Shown one piece after another: positions 11,271-23,868 of a stretch of 64,000 nucleotides of DNA. Under the pieces are notes generated by a model. The model was given only the letters and a program-made list of their open reading frames with translations. It ran no database searches and was not told the origin of the DNA. The stretch's first letter is position 1, and each line of letters starts with the position of its first letter. The translations under genes were made by a program, and so were the position numbers. Source of the stretch: Saururus chinensis (taxonomy: Eukaryota > Streptophyta > Magnoliopsida > Piperales > Saururaceae); assembly GCA_035235625.1 (NCBI GenBank), contig CP141145.1, positions 24,368,563 through 24,432,562 on the forward strand, given 5' to 3'.

Positions 11271-14200
11271 AGATTTGCATATTAAAAATATAAGATTTAA
11301 AACAAATTTTCAATTTCTTTTAGTTAGGTCATCGATGCCTTCACCAACAGAATGGTGAGTGATAGTTTTACAGCCTATAAGTAACAATGCGTCGGTGAAA
11401 ACATTGATGAATTTCATGTATTTCTTAGTGACACGTTGGTGTGAGAGATGATTATGCCTATAGGAAGAAAAAACATATGAAATAAATGGTTGCATACCAT
11501 ATTCTAACATTTGCCCCCTCATATAAATACCCTTTAATGCCCTAAGACCCTATTCTCTTTGAAAACTGATTTCTAGTCAAGAAGTGAAACCTAGGATGTG
11601 TAAAAAACAAGAGAACAAGGGAGAAAAGGCTAAATTCATAGAACCTAAGCATGAGCCCCTAGAAGAGAAAAGTCGACTACTAATCTTGAATTAATTGTAT
11701 TCTTTAGTTTCAAAAGAAGCATGTTATAGGAATACAAGTTATTATTAGTGTTTGAACCATGATCTTGCATAGAAATGTCATATGGAATGGCATTATGTTA
11801 ATAATAGTATAAGGATGGATTATATCATGATTTATGTAATTATGTATTATGTGGGTTTCAAATGCCATTGAAATTATAGTTTTATACATATAGAGGTTGT
11901 GTTTGTATTTTTTTAAAAAGGGGAGTGAATTAAGCACCATAACAAAAACTTTCATTCTTTTTCTCTGATCACTAACGGTTCATTGACATGTCAATGAGGA
12001 TGTCGATAATTAGGGGAAGACAAACAGTTACTAACATCGACACATATAGGTGCGTTAGTGTTGAATAAAACATAAAAAATGAGACCAATACACCGGTGAT
12101 GTTATCAGCATTTATGAATTTTCTTAGTCTACTCACTGTAGAAAGGGGGTCAACATGTTAATGTGGTGTCGATGGCCATCTACACTGAACCAACTCGTCA
12201 ATGGGATGACCAATGGCACTTCCGTTCACATTTTTAAGGTGATGTTTTTATCAAAATTTTCACTACTAATAAGATGTATATTAGTGCAATTTACTTGCAT
12301 AATGAACATAAGCCAATATAGAAATACATGATGGAAATATATGTGTGAATAAGGGTAAGTAAACTCTAAGTTTGGGCACACCAAAGTGTAGATATCTAAA
12401 ACTATTGTGTATGACACTTGAGGACATATAGGCCTAGTGTTGACCTGGGCTCAAAAAATGAGTCCTTTAGCCACGTGGAGGAGATAAATGGTCATGAAAA
12501 AGGATCATGAGTTTCTAGCTCCCTCATGGCTTGAGAGTTTATTTTTTGTATATCCTCTCCCTGAGGCTTAGTAATTGGTTAGTTGGAGGTTATAACTTTA
12601 ATAAAAACATTACTCCATTGCAGCACAACAAAGGAAGTCTCGATAATCTTGACCACTTAGTTCTATGGGCCCTTGTGGGCCTTAGCTTCATAACATGGAT
12701 GAAGTGGGCTATAGTACTTAGCAAGAGCTTGTAGTTGCTTCGTGGAGTGATACATTTCGAGGAGACATTTGTCATAGACTTAGTGAACATTTTTACTTTA
12801 TGTTTAAGGTTGAACTTAAGATGTGCTTATTTATTGTTTATTTCCTTGTTAAATTATTGTGGTTCTTGTGTTAAAACATATAGGTATATGTCTTATAATT
12901 GACTTGATTACAATGAACAAACTATGTCCAATGACTGTATGTTTGTCTTAGGAATCTTATATGATTAGTAATGTGATTGAGTTAGATTTGTAACTGATAG
13001 ACTTAAAAAGGAGGAGCTAACAAGTTCTTATTTTCAAGGAAGACTTAACAGAGTGATAGCCTCAAAGGTAAGTTATTCACTCACTCACATGCACAAACAC
13101 TTAGAATTATCATAGAAAACATTTATTGTGTTTTGGAGAAATTTGGACATCAATGACAAAATTCCATTTAATGTTCAAAAGTGATCAAACGTCCTTGAAC
13201 ATCAATTGATCGATCTTGAAGGCTTTTTGAGGTTTTTGACCATTGCATATCTTCAGTTAAGAAAATAAGGAACAATCGATCGCTCTATGATGAAGTTACC
13301 TATTTTAAGTTAAAAATTACGAATAGTTTCTTTTCCAATGGAATACTGAAACCCTAGCCAACTTAGGTGACTATTTAATGGTTTTTTATGACGATTTGAA
13401 CACAAGGGAAGGATAAATTTTTAGAAAAAAATTGATCTTTTTTGCCTAAGTTCTTCCCAAACCACCTTCATTATTTGAAAGAAAATCAATGAAATATGAG
13501 AGCTTTATTTTATAAAACTTTATGAATTAAAGAAAGAGACCTATGACACATATCAAAACACAACAAGAGTTTCTTGAGGCTTATTCATAATGACACCTTG
13601 AAGGAACTTCATCAACACAATCAAAGAGGGTTTGGTTGGTGAAGTACTATTGAAGAAGAAGGAAATCAAACTCAAAGGAAAAATCATCAAGGAGGTGTCT
13701 TGGTGGTCAATAAACAGTTGGAGAAGGGATTTCTAGTATGTTTAGATGTTATTAATTTGTTTGTCTTGTAAGATCTTAACTTCATAGTGAATTTATCCAG
13801 CCAATAGGACAAGCTGATCATGGTTTTTTTCCCAATTTGAGTTTGCATGTATAATTCCTTGTGTTCTTTGTGTGCTCGCTTGCTTGATAGATTTGTGCTA
13901 TTAGTATTTTATTTTGCTGTGTATTGCTATGCAACTAGTCCACATCTTTTAATTTTCTGCTTTGGCTAGTAATTTGGACTAGAGGCACTAGTGACCCTTT
14001 ACATAGAGAAGAGTATTAAACTCTCATCTTGTTTAGCCATCCCACTATGTATACAATATAATCAGCATCCTTGTGATGCACATTCTCCGGAGGAATAAGC
14101 TTATAGATGGTTGGTGTGCATTGCGAGGATGTCCATTCTAGGCCACATAGTATGTAATATTTATTTTGTTTCTATGTTGACACATAAAATTAATATGAAT

Positions 14201-14289
14201 GATTGTAGGCACATAAGTGCTAATTTATTTATGTTAGTGTATATTATGGTTTCTAGACATGTACTTGCAGGAGACTTGTTTCTTTTTAT
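11271..14289. other. unassigned DNA with possible LTR remnant near 13100-13900
   Basis: No gene recognised. A segment at 13150-13290 is rich in ATCGATCG words and resembles, in reverse, the GATC-rich stretch at 26990-27170, so part of it is probably a decayed copia LTR or leader. The stretch 11960-12220 has repeated short GTCGAT words but no structure I can name. Confidence 0.35.
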
Positions 14290-14965
14290 GCTATGGTTTG
14301 GCCAAAGGCCAACCGGCAGTGGTTGGTGACCGGCGGCACTTCTGTGGATCGTAATGCACAAATAAAGAGAAAAAGAGGGCCATACAAAATTTTTCCGCAT
14401 GCCGGCAAAGAAGGGACGGGGAGGCCAGGACGATGCTGCTTGGACATCATCGTGGCAAGGGTAAAGCCATGGCGATAGGCTGGAGGTCAACTGACCGGCC
14501 GCAACAGCGGATTGGCAAAAATATGAGTGTCGGGTTCACAAGAACAAAATGGGAAAAGAGGGAGGCAAAGGTGTGAACGGCCGGTGGGGTGGCGGCGGCA
14601 TTGCCAAGCTGAGGTATGTCAGGTAAAAGTTAGCTGCCAGCGGTGGCGTCACCTCTGGCCTCACAGAAGGAAGGGGCAGTTTCACCCCTTCCGTTTTGTT
14701 ATAGTCCCGATCCGATTTTGTTATTTTTTTTCTTTTTTCCCCTTCCTTTCTCTCCTTCATGTCTCTTTCTTTTCTCTCCCATTTTCACGCTAAAAGTTTC
14801 TATGGCATGTCGAGGCCCATGACGTGCGACTAAGTACCACCTCCGACTTTAGATTACAAATAACGAGGTCAATTACGAAAACATATACACCAAAGCATCA
14901 ATTTCCCTATCAAAAATATGAGCAAAAAAATATACAAAAAATTGCAGAAAAATGGAGGATGTTAC
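14290..14965 (-). mobile_element. Family A left arm, inverted (copy 2, part 1)
   Basis: Read on the minus strand it starts TGTAACATCCTCCATTTTT at 14965 and follows copy 1 from 623: the GATGCTTTGGTGTATAT region, a GCATGTCATGGGCCTCG-like block and then GC-rich DNA. It sits head-on against a plus-strand family A segment at 14966, so the copy has an inversion. Frames here are GC-rich artefacts. Confidence 0.7.
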
Positions 14966-16002
14966 AGTGATAGAGAGTTTGGTATGGATTTGTTGTGGAT
15001 GTGTAACCGTATAACAAAAGACAGAGGATGTAAGTTTGATCGGTGAGGATTTGAGTGAATTGGTTTGATTTGGTTTTAATTGGAGCGTATGTTGGGGTTT
15101 AGCAAATAAGTGGATTTAAGGTTTGATGTCATATAGTAAGAGTGCCCTACATAATTGTACAAGCATAACACACAAATTATGAAGCGGAAAGTAAGAACAA
15201 TAAGTAAGTATAAGTAAGAGGGTGATAACTTGGGTTGGCTCTAAGGAGCTTAGTTTGATGACGTCTGAGTAAGATGTTTTGGCCATAAGGAGGATGGTGG
15301 AGAATGTAAAAATATGTAGGGATATTATGGTGAATTATGATTATGAGTTGGACAGGTTAAGTAAAGTCTGCTTTCGAAATAGGCTCAGCTTCGAATTAAT
15401 AAGTGGAACACTGTAACATTAAAAGTTTTTATGGTATAATTATATATGTATAAATTACTTAATTCAAAATTGAATTGTAAGCAAAGCTAATATGTTAGCA
15501 TTGTAAGTTAGAGACCTGAAGGTTTCGATAGATTAATAAGTTTTGTGTTTGAGTTAGCTAATAATTAGTCGGTTGAGCATTTTTCATGTCTTGTCATGGT
15601 TTTTATCTTGCGGGATGTTGTTTGTGTGTTGTATCTAAACCTAGACATCTGACACTTTGTTAAGAGTGATGTATGTTTTTGATTTTGTCTGTGTTGTATT
15701 AAGCTTAGATGTTTGATGCTCTATTGAGAGCGCTATATGTTTCTGTCCGTAGTCAGCACTGTATCATTCTGCCTAAGAGTGACATTGTAAGATTTTAGCT
15801 CAAGAGTTGCATTATATGATTTTGCCCTTAGTTGGCACTGTATGGCCCCTAGAGTGTAGGCATTTGTGCACTCAGGTAGATAGTTTAATGAAACTACTCT
15901 TATTTGCTATGTTGGAGCTTATTAATTGTAATTAGTTTCAATGGTTAATAGTATGTGTACAACTATATGAGTATGTATGTTTTTGAGTAAGTTAAGGATA
16001 TT
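14966..16002 (+). mobile_element. Family A internal segment (copy 2, part 2)
   Basis: Follows copy 1 from about 3080 to 4380: TTTGGTATGGATTTG, GTGTAACCGTAT, TGAGGATTTGAG, the CATAATTGTACAAGCATAAC block, a decayed 65-bp array and AGTTTCAATGG. It ends where CACTA-like DNA starts. Confidence 0.75.
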
Positions 16003-17090
16003 ACAATAAAAATGACTATTAGCGACACTTTATTTAGTGACACAATGAAAAGCGTCATTAAAAACTAATATTTGCGACGCATACAAAAGTGTTGTAAAAT
16101 TTATAACTATTACCGACACTTTTATAAAAGCATCGCTAATAGTACAACTAGTTGCGATGCATTTTTAAAAGCATTGCTAATATTAAAATTATTAACAACA
16201 TTTTTTAAAAAAATGTTACTAATCGTTATAAATTATTTTAAAAAATAAAAAATTTAGAGCTATTAAGGACACTTTGATAAAAGCATCACAAATATTATTA
16301 ATAATAGTGATGCTTTTATCAAAGTGTCCTTAATAATTGGTCTATCAGTGATGCTTTTGAAAAAGCGTCACTAAAAGTTATAAATTAAATGAAAAATATT
16401 TATAACTATTTGCGATGCTTTTCTAAAAATATCACAAATAGTATTAATATAGCGATAATTTTATCAAAGCATCCCTAATAGTTGTACTATTAATGATGCT
16501 TTTAAACAAATGTTGTCAATAGTTATCAATTTTTTTAAAAAATAAAAATTTAAAACTACTTGTGCAAATAGTATTAATGATAATGATGCTTTTATCAAAG
16601 AATCTCTAATAGTTGTACTATTAGTGACGCTATTAAGAAACATTGCTAATAGTTATATTTTTTTTTAAATAAAATATTTAGAACTATTTTCGACACTTTT
16701 CTAAAAGCATTGCAAACAGTATTAATAATAGTGACACTTTGATCAAAGTGTCCCTAATAGTTGTATTATTATCGACGCTTTTAAAAAAGCATCCATAATA
16801 GTTATAATTTTTTTTTTAAAATAAAACAATTTAGAACTATTTGGACACTTTTCTAAAAGTGTCACAAATAGTATTAGTAATGCTTTTATCGAAGTGTCCC
16901 TAATAGTTGTACTATTGGTGAAGCTTTTGAAAAAATATTGCTAATAATATTAATAATGTCTTTAAAATATGTTATAAATAAAATAAATTTATTTTTGAAA
17001 AAGACTATTAACGACACTTTTTTCAAAGCATCTCTAATATAACTACTATTAGTGACACATTTAAAACGATGTCGCTAATAGTTTTTATTT
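16000..17090. mobile_element. CACTA-like (EnSpm) non-autonomous element or terminal region
   Basis: Opens with ATTACAATAAAAATGACTAT, close to the plant CACTA end consensus CACTACAAGAAAAATGAC. It then shows more than 15 direct and inverted copies of TATTAGYGACRCTTTT words, many paired as short inverted repeats, down to a final TGTCGCTAATAG near 17080. Arrays of this kind are the subterminal transposase-binding repeats of CACTA elements. No transposase is present and the right terminus is not clean. Confidence 0.65.
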
Positions 17091-17413
17091 TAATTTATTT
17101 AATATTTATTTTTTAAATGTATAAATTATAATAAATAAATATTAAATATTAAAAAAACTTTGTAAATATAAGGAAAAATATTTAAATAATATTAAAAAAA
17201 TATTTACTGAAATAAAACACTTTAGGAAATATTTTCTAAAGTGATGTTGTTTTTGTCTATGTAGGTGTCAGCCAAGCACTGACGCCTATGTGGTTTTTTA
17301 TAAAAAAATTATTGATTTCATCCTTTGGAAGGACAAAATCATCTTTAAGTTGTTTTCGTCCTTCCAAATGATGAAATCCCAACCCTTATCATACTCTAAC
17401 CTAGGCCCCAGTG

Positions 17414-17440
17414 GATTTCGTCCTTCTAAAGGACGAAATC
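17414..17440. repeat. perfect 12-bp-arm palindrome in MULE subterminal region
   Basis: Arms GATTTCGTCCTT / AAGGACGAAATC with a 3-nt CTA loop. Related half-sites (GATTTCGTCCTTCTAAA-like) recur at 17310-17370, 17450-17475, 42610-42735 and 45930-46090, that is, just inside the TIRs of both MULEs. Confidence 0.85.
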
Positions 17441-19589
17441 AACTTAAGCTGATTTCGTTCTTCTAAATGGCAAAATCCGCCCTACCTATCACACTCATCC
17501 GTTTTGTGTCACCCAGTTTTCCCCTTTTGTGTGCGTCGTTCTGCCATCTGCCGCAATCTCCTTCGCTAAAATGCCCAAATCTACCCACTACGATCTGTCG
17601 TTCGCCCAAATACAACTTCGAATAGATGTTGCACCACCCATTTCGCCCCTTTCATGTGCGCTATTCTGCCATCCACTGCAATCCCTTACACTAAAATGCC
17701 CAAATCCGCCTGTCGCAATCTGTCGTTTGCCCTGATCAAATAGGTGTTGCACTAGCTCTCTCAAGTGAGGAGTTTTTTTACTACAGAACTTTGAGTCTAA
17801 TTTATCTGGAAGATACGGTTTTTCTATTGGGAGGAAATATGGATGCTTGTAGTGCATTTTATTTAGATTACTATTTTTTCTTATTCATAAAGCCAATTCT
17901 GCAAGAGAAGTGAAATTGAAGATTTCCCGGATTTTCAACCGATGCATTTTACTGGAATTGGGATTTTGTTGAAGAATTTGGTTTTATAATTGTATGGAAT
18001 CTATTACTATAAAAGCCATTGATAAAAGGCCGTTGACACTTTCAAGTCCTGCATGAGTTGTAGCTTGTAAACTAAGTCTAATGTGGAAATAATTTTCTTC
18101 CTGGGAGTGGCTAATGAGAGGAACAAAAGGCAACAGTTCTTAAACAACAAATGGTTAATGACAGGATAAATGACTATAAGAAGGCAATGATACCCACCAC
18201 ATGATACCATTCTTTTTTTTTTCTTGTTTGATACAAGACCTAATATCATCAGCCACACATATGTTCTTAGTTCTTAGTTATTATAACTCATTAAAAAAAT
18301 TCTCACTTCTTGTAATTTTTTTTATAAAACTCTTGCATATTACATCTTCTTAACAGAAAAAGAATATTTATACTCAATTATTTTTGTACTACAGGCTTTA
18401 TGGAACCTCTGATTAGATTAGAAAGGTAGGTCCAATGACAATGTAAGCTTTATTTTTTCTTATTTAATTATAAGTGGTATAAGACCTATAAATATAAAAA
18501 ATAAATTTAAAAATATCAATATCTTTCGCAAAAGTGTAAGACTTAACAACCAATTTTATCATTGCATCCAAGTTAAAAAAAGTATAATATAGAAATTTCT
18601 TAACATAAATATGTGTATTTTGTGGTCTGCAATGTCTATTCTATTTAAAAATTGGTTTGACATGACTGCTAGATTTGTTGCTTTATTGCTTATATATTTG
18701 TATAGAATATTTTATGTTTCCTTATATGTGAGTAGTGGTTGTCATTCTTGAGATTTTTAAGTGATAGATTAATCTCATGTTTCGTTAAGTAAAGTAATTA
18801 TTTTGAAGTAATTGATTAATGTATTATTTCTGTAATTTATTGTTTATAAATTAAGTGAATAAAGATAGCAGAAGAAATAGTTAATTTTATGCTTCACTAT
18901 GAAAGATGCATAGATAGATTATTAATTAAGAAACTATATATTTATGATGACCTTGAGATGTAAGTAGCTAGTAAAGTTGGGTGGGATCGAAGGAGATGAA
19001 AAATTATTATAAAATATAATATTCTGACATTTGGATGGAGATCAGGACTAATATGTATAAATGATGATGCATCATTAAGTTTTATGTTTCACCATTCGTC
19101 TCATATAATTTGTTTCGAGCTATTTCTCAAAAAAGAGGCCTGAGTGCCTAGTAAAAGGCGCATTAGTTTACACAAGTGCTCTAAAAGAAATGTGAACAAT
19201 GGAAGGCATATACAAATGCTAGTGGATGATGAAGAAGAAGGAAATTTATCGATGACAATAGCTTAAAATGAACGTTATAAGTCGTCTACACCTATTGATG
19301 ATGGAAGTGGACCTAATTGGAGGTAAGATTTATTAAGATGTGAATCCTGTTTGAATTGTATAATTGTTGATGAAAATTATGATGTTTAATTATGAATTTT
19401 GTGCGTGATGTGGAAGGTACACATCACATGCACATGAGCCATTTAGCCTTCAAATGTCTCAAGGTGGTGCATGGTATGGAACTCAAAGCTCGATGGCCAT
19501 TCATTACCCCTACACAGGTATTGGACATACCAATGCTGGACCATCCAATACAACGTGAAATACATATTTATAAATAAATATAACATTTT

Positions 19590-21580
19590 TAGGTTTTAAA
19601 GAAGGGTTTAAGTCATATGGAATTGAATACATATGCGATGTTCATGATGAATATGTTGATGTAAATGATCAGGTCAATGAAGGTAAAGATAATATTAATG
19701 AAGCAAGTGAAGAAGAGTATGACATGAACGAAGAAGGTGTTAGAGGTGAAAAAAGCGCTCAACATATAGTTGACGACGAGGGAGATGATGCGGTAGGCAA
19801 TGCAATTGCCACAAATGACATGAATGTGGATAATGAAGAGTCGTCATACTATGATGAGGAGGGGCCACTCTATGCACATATCACAAATGAGGAGATAGAT
19901 GTGGCACTTAATTGTGTCATGGATATGGACCAACAAAATGAAGAAGAGTTATATGTTGGGCGCATCTTTGAGAATAAAGAGGCATTTGTCACAACCTTGA
20001 GGGAGTTTTCAATTAAGAATCATGTCCAGTACAAGGTTTTATACACAAATATGCCAGAGTATATAGTGAAGTGCATTGATAGTACTTGCCCTTAGAGAGT
20101 TCATGGATTAATGAAGAAAGGGTACTTTAAATTGAAGACATATGGAGGTGATCTCGGAATGCCCAGCTTAGCACTCATTATAGGCAGTGTAGTGCATCAT
20201 TTGTTTCAAATGTCATAATACTTGCCATAAAGGAATATGGCCATAAAGGTCATTTATTGGGATTGGGTTGAATCATACAATTTATTGCCAGTGTACCTCA
20301 GGGCAATATAAGATGTGAATCCCTACACCTTCTACAATTTGGAGTATGATGAAGTAATTGGTGAAGATGGTAGCTTGTATAGGAGATTTAAGCAAATGTT
20401 TTGGGCATTTGGGCCGTCTATAGTTGAGTTTTGACATCGCATCCCGTTGATTGGTGTAGGTGACACTCACTTGTATGGCTAGTATCCCGGAACTCTTATG
20501 GCTGCAACGGCTACAAACGAAAATAATAGGTTATTTCCTTTAGCATTTGGGATAGTAGCAAAGGAAGATTAGGAAAATTGAAAATGGTTCTTAAGTTAAC
20601 TGAGGGATAATGTACTTATGGGTATGACAAATGTCATAGTTATTTCAAATCGACATAAGTGGCTTCAGAAGGCCGTGCTAGAGATTCTTCTTGAGCCATA
20701 CTGCTACCATCACTACTGCATCCACCACATAAAGGCAAATTTTAAGGAGTTTAAAAATGATACACTTAAGGACTTGATTGGGGTAGCAACCTATGCATTA
20801 ATAGTAGAACAGTTTAATGTTAAAATGGACTTGATTGGCCAGGAGAGTCCCAAGGCAAAACATCTCCTCTTAGGAGAAAGATTGCATCCTGCACAGTGGT
20901 CTCTTGTTCATGATCATTTTAGAAGATTTTGCATAATGACTACAAATATAGATGGAACTTTAAATAGCGTCTTGAAGGGGGCACAAAGATTACCCATGCA
21001 GGCTTTAGTGTCAGCTACTTTTTATTGGGTAGTAAAATTCTTTGTGAAACGATCTTCTGCTTCAGATGCCATGGCCACCCCATATACTCCCAGAGTTGAA
21101 GGGTTAATTAGAAAACAAGTAAGAGGAATTGGGGAGTATATAATTAACAGGATCAACTACAACGAGTACGAAGTGATGTTAATGCGTGGCCGAAAGGTTG
21201 TGGTGAATATGGCTCTTCATACTTGTACATGCAATCTCCCTCAAGTCTATTTGTATCCTTGGTCGCACCTTATTGCCGTGTGGGGAAAGCGGTGGGAGCC
21301 TATACAAGCATAACTTTATTACACATCGATCGCTTATAGAAATGTGTACTCTGCATAATTCTATTCTCCTCATGGTCGGGAGTTTTGGGAGAGAGATATA
21401 CCTTATGTGTTATTCCTTCCAAGAGCAACAAGGCAACTTAGTCGCCTAGGATTTATTCGCAAGAATACAATGGACCGTGTGACCATGGAGAAAGATGGTA
21501 AAGTAGGGTATAAATGTGGGAAGTGCAAACAAATTGGGCATAATAGTAAATCCTGTAAAAATCCTCCTGTTAATTGGTAA
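19590..21580 (+). pseudogene. MURA (Mutator transposase) pseudogene
   Basis: Cut-and-paste transposase remnant. In order: an acidic N-terminal region (19650-19950); a MuDR DNA-binding domain (ELYVGRIFENKEAFV to EYIVKCIDSTCP, ~19950-20092); the MULE catalytic domain with first acidic box VGDTHLYG (~20455) and FPLAFGIVAKED (~20545); then ISNRHKW (~20645), where the second catalytic Asp of the usual SDRH box reads Asn. The third acidic residue region (VEQFNVKMDLI, ~20805) is kept. The SWIM finger (CTCNLPQ...PWSHLIAV, ~21225) has Trp where the third Cys should be. A C-terminal knuckle CGKCKQIGHNSKSCK (~21515) is intact. In-frame stops (for example TAG at ~20093 after CIDSTCP) make it inactive. 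Confidence 0.85.
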
Positions 21581-21657
21581 ACATACAATTAGTCTTTTTA
21601 TTTATTCTCTATTTTAGATATGATTATATGTTCCTAACGATCTTAATTCTCCGTAGA

Positions 21658-23757
21658 TCACATGGATCATATAGAGTCTTTTTATGGGCTAGGCTCTATT
21701 GATAAGACGGTACTTGTCTAGCAGGAGTCGCATAGGTTAACTTCTATTTAGCAATGAGAGGTATTCTAACTATTCATGAAATTTATTTAATTTTTTAGAC
21801 TATATTTAAATTTATAATATTTAAATTTATTATAGGACCCCAGATGCCTTGAGTACACTGAACATTTTCGATATCTCTAACAGTGGCCCATAGATGAGTG
21901 CATTCTATTGTTTATCGAATGAGAAGGATTTGGACATTTCATTCATATACATTCGTCTCGATAGACCTTTATTGACAAATCTTGTCAAGAGACAGAGGAG
22001 GGAGACACAAATATTTCACCTACCTTATGGGGAGATGCCCATCACTCCATGGATGTGACAATTCTTTTAGGACTTCGCATAAATGGAGAGGTTGTGACAG
22101 GCACGACGGGAGGAGGTCATTTGGATTTATTAGTCAAACTCCTTGGCAGAGCTCCTCCTACTATAACAATGCGTGGTAGCCGAATGAACCTCTGATGACT
22201 CTTAGATGAGTTTCATGAGATCCCAGTAGATGCCATAGAGATAGGAATCAAGTAGCATACACGAGCATATTTATTACATTTACTTGGGGCTACGATATTT
22301 GCAGATAACATGAGTAGCCATGTACATGTTGCATATCTCTCCCTTCTTACGGACTTCGACATGGAGGGCACATGCACAGGGCAGTGCCACTCTTGCATTT
22401 TTATACCGAGAGTTAGGGAAAGCATGATAGGCCATGACCTCGGGGATTGCAAGTTGTTTGACCCTTCTTCAGGTAAATGAATTCGTTAAAGTTAATATTT
22501 TTTACATGCATAATTACTTTATATTTTTTTAATAATTTTTATCATATTTTGTGACATAGCTATGATCATGGAAGTATTTACACATCGGCCGACCAAGTAT
22601 TAAGATGGGTCACGTAGTCGAGGGTGCTCCATTAGGAGCGAGGTAGGGTATTTTTATTTTTAACACTTAATTTTTTAGCACAGTTTTATTTGGATATGTT
22701 GAACTTATGTTTTGAATTTGGCTCCATAAGGTGGAATGTTCGGAGGAGAAAAATCAAAAATCCACATGGAATCCTCCGTTTGTATAGAGGAGAGTTAGAC
22801 CACCAGCGGCCTTATCAGGTAATTTCATTTCATTATCAAATTTCATAAAATGATTATAAGATATGTAAGGTCATTAAAACTTAATTATCTTTACAAAATG
22901 TGTAGGTAATTTGGTTGTCGTACTTGCCAGAGGTTTTGGCTGAGTTACCTCCTCTCAGTACCAAGGGTCTAGATGTGTGGCTCTCGCAAACACCACTCAT
23001 CTGTTTTGAGATTGTTGAGATGTACGTGCCAGATTGTGTGATGCTCTAGTTTAACTTAAGGCAAGAGGTCCCTCCTCATACCGTAGAGTTTGTCCATTAC
23101 ATTACTTGACAAGGCTTCCATATTACCGATTGGGCTCTATATCATGCAGCATATATCGCTCTATGGGATGATAGGAGAGCCACTATAATCCAAGGGGAGA
23201 TGGCTGCAACATCGCAAGATGTTCGTAGCCCGTATATGTAGTGATATTTACCCATTACGTGGCGATATATTTTACCGTGTGATGATGTAGAAGAGATAAC
23301 ATATTAGCCTAGGGGTGCGTCTAAGGCAGTTTTGGTAAGTATATCATAATTAATTTCCTAATAATATTTTCTTATTTCCCATTTGTTATTTATTTAACTT
23401 GCATTTTAATTTTTATATACCTTGGATTAGTGCGATAGACACTTGCCAATTTGACTAACGTCATTTACACACTTATACATTGAGTGAGGTTTTATTAGCA
23501 TCATGTCATTCGATGATTGGCAACATCATGATGTCCTTAGTAGCTTGCCCCTCCTTCAGTCGGTGATTACAGATGCTCATGGACATTATTATACTGACAA
23601 GGCAGCTCAGACACAACCGAGGCATAATCCATTCCTTAATATTCCATCTTCATCTATAGCACCTGGCTCTCCTCCATGTTCATCAATTCCAATTGCTCCA
23701 CATGTACCTTACCCCCAGTTAGATCTGATAGTATATTATAAATGACATTGAGCAACT
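21658..23757 (+). pseudogene. plant mobile domain (PMD) gene carried by MULE 1
   Basis: Second gene of the element, directly after MURA on the same strand. It starts MDHIESFYGLGSIDKTVL, followed by exons separated by GT-AG-like introns (donors near 21767, 22473, 22642, 22820, 23333). PMD signatures: WGDAHHSMDVTILLGLRING with EVVTGT (~22030-22110), TRAYLLHLLGATIFADN (~22260), YLSLLTDFDMEG (~22340), then RWNVRRRKIKNPH and LICFEIVEMYVPD-type blocks (~22735-23040). The PMD family (PF10536) includes host MAIN/MAIL1 proteins and transposon-borne forms; its biochemical activity is not settled. Several in-frame stops make this copy a pseudogene. The last segment (23503-23745) is the variable C-terminal tail. 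Confidence 0.8.
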
Positions 23758-23868
23758 CGTCTTGAAATCATTTGGTTCCTTCCCTTAGAACCGTACTTGA
23801 GAGTTTTCTACCTCATACGGCTCCGCAGTCTTTTGGCGTTCCACTCCTATTCCTAATCCTAAATGGAA
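23752..23868 (-). other. organelle-like group II intron domain V fragment
   Basis: On the minus strand, GAGCCGTATGAGG...AAGTACGGTTC (about 23789-23824) has the near-invariant shape of a group II intron domain V: an 8-bp GAGCCGTA/TACGGTTC lower stem and a short upper hairpin. It is followed by TAAGGGAAGGAACC. Such introns sit in plant mitochondrial and plastid genes, so this is probably a short nuclear insertion of organelle DNA (NUMT or NUPT), lodged where MULE 1 homology stops and directly before an LTR. Source gene not identified. Confidence 0.6.

Larger units (their letters stand above)
17172..23757 (+). mobile_element. MULE 1: Mutator-like element with MURA and PMD genes, right end lost
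   Basis: Left TIR starts GGAAAAATATTTAAATAAT at 17172 and continues through ATATTTACTGAAATAAAA and a GTCAGCCAAGCACTGACG block; it matches both ends of MULE 2 (42479-46249). Subterminal palindromes follow (17340-17470). Then come a decayed MURA transposase (19590-21580) and a decayed plant-mobile-domain gene (21658-23757). Alignment with MULE 2 stops at about 23757, where a foreign fragment begins, so the right TIR is missing. MULE 2 shows what the right end looked like. Confidence 0.8.

Noticed and set aside
16000-17090. CRISPR-like repeat array
   Set aside because: Repeats are irregularly spaced, in both orientations and in a plant nuclear context; CACTA subterminal repeats explain them.
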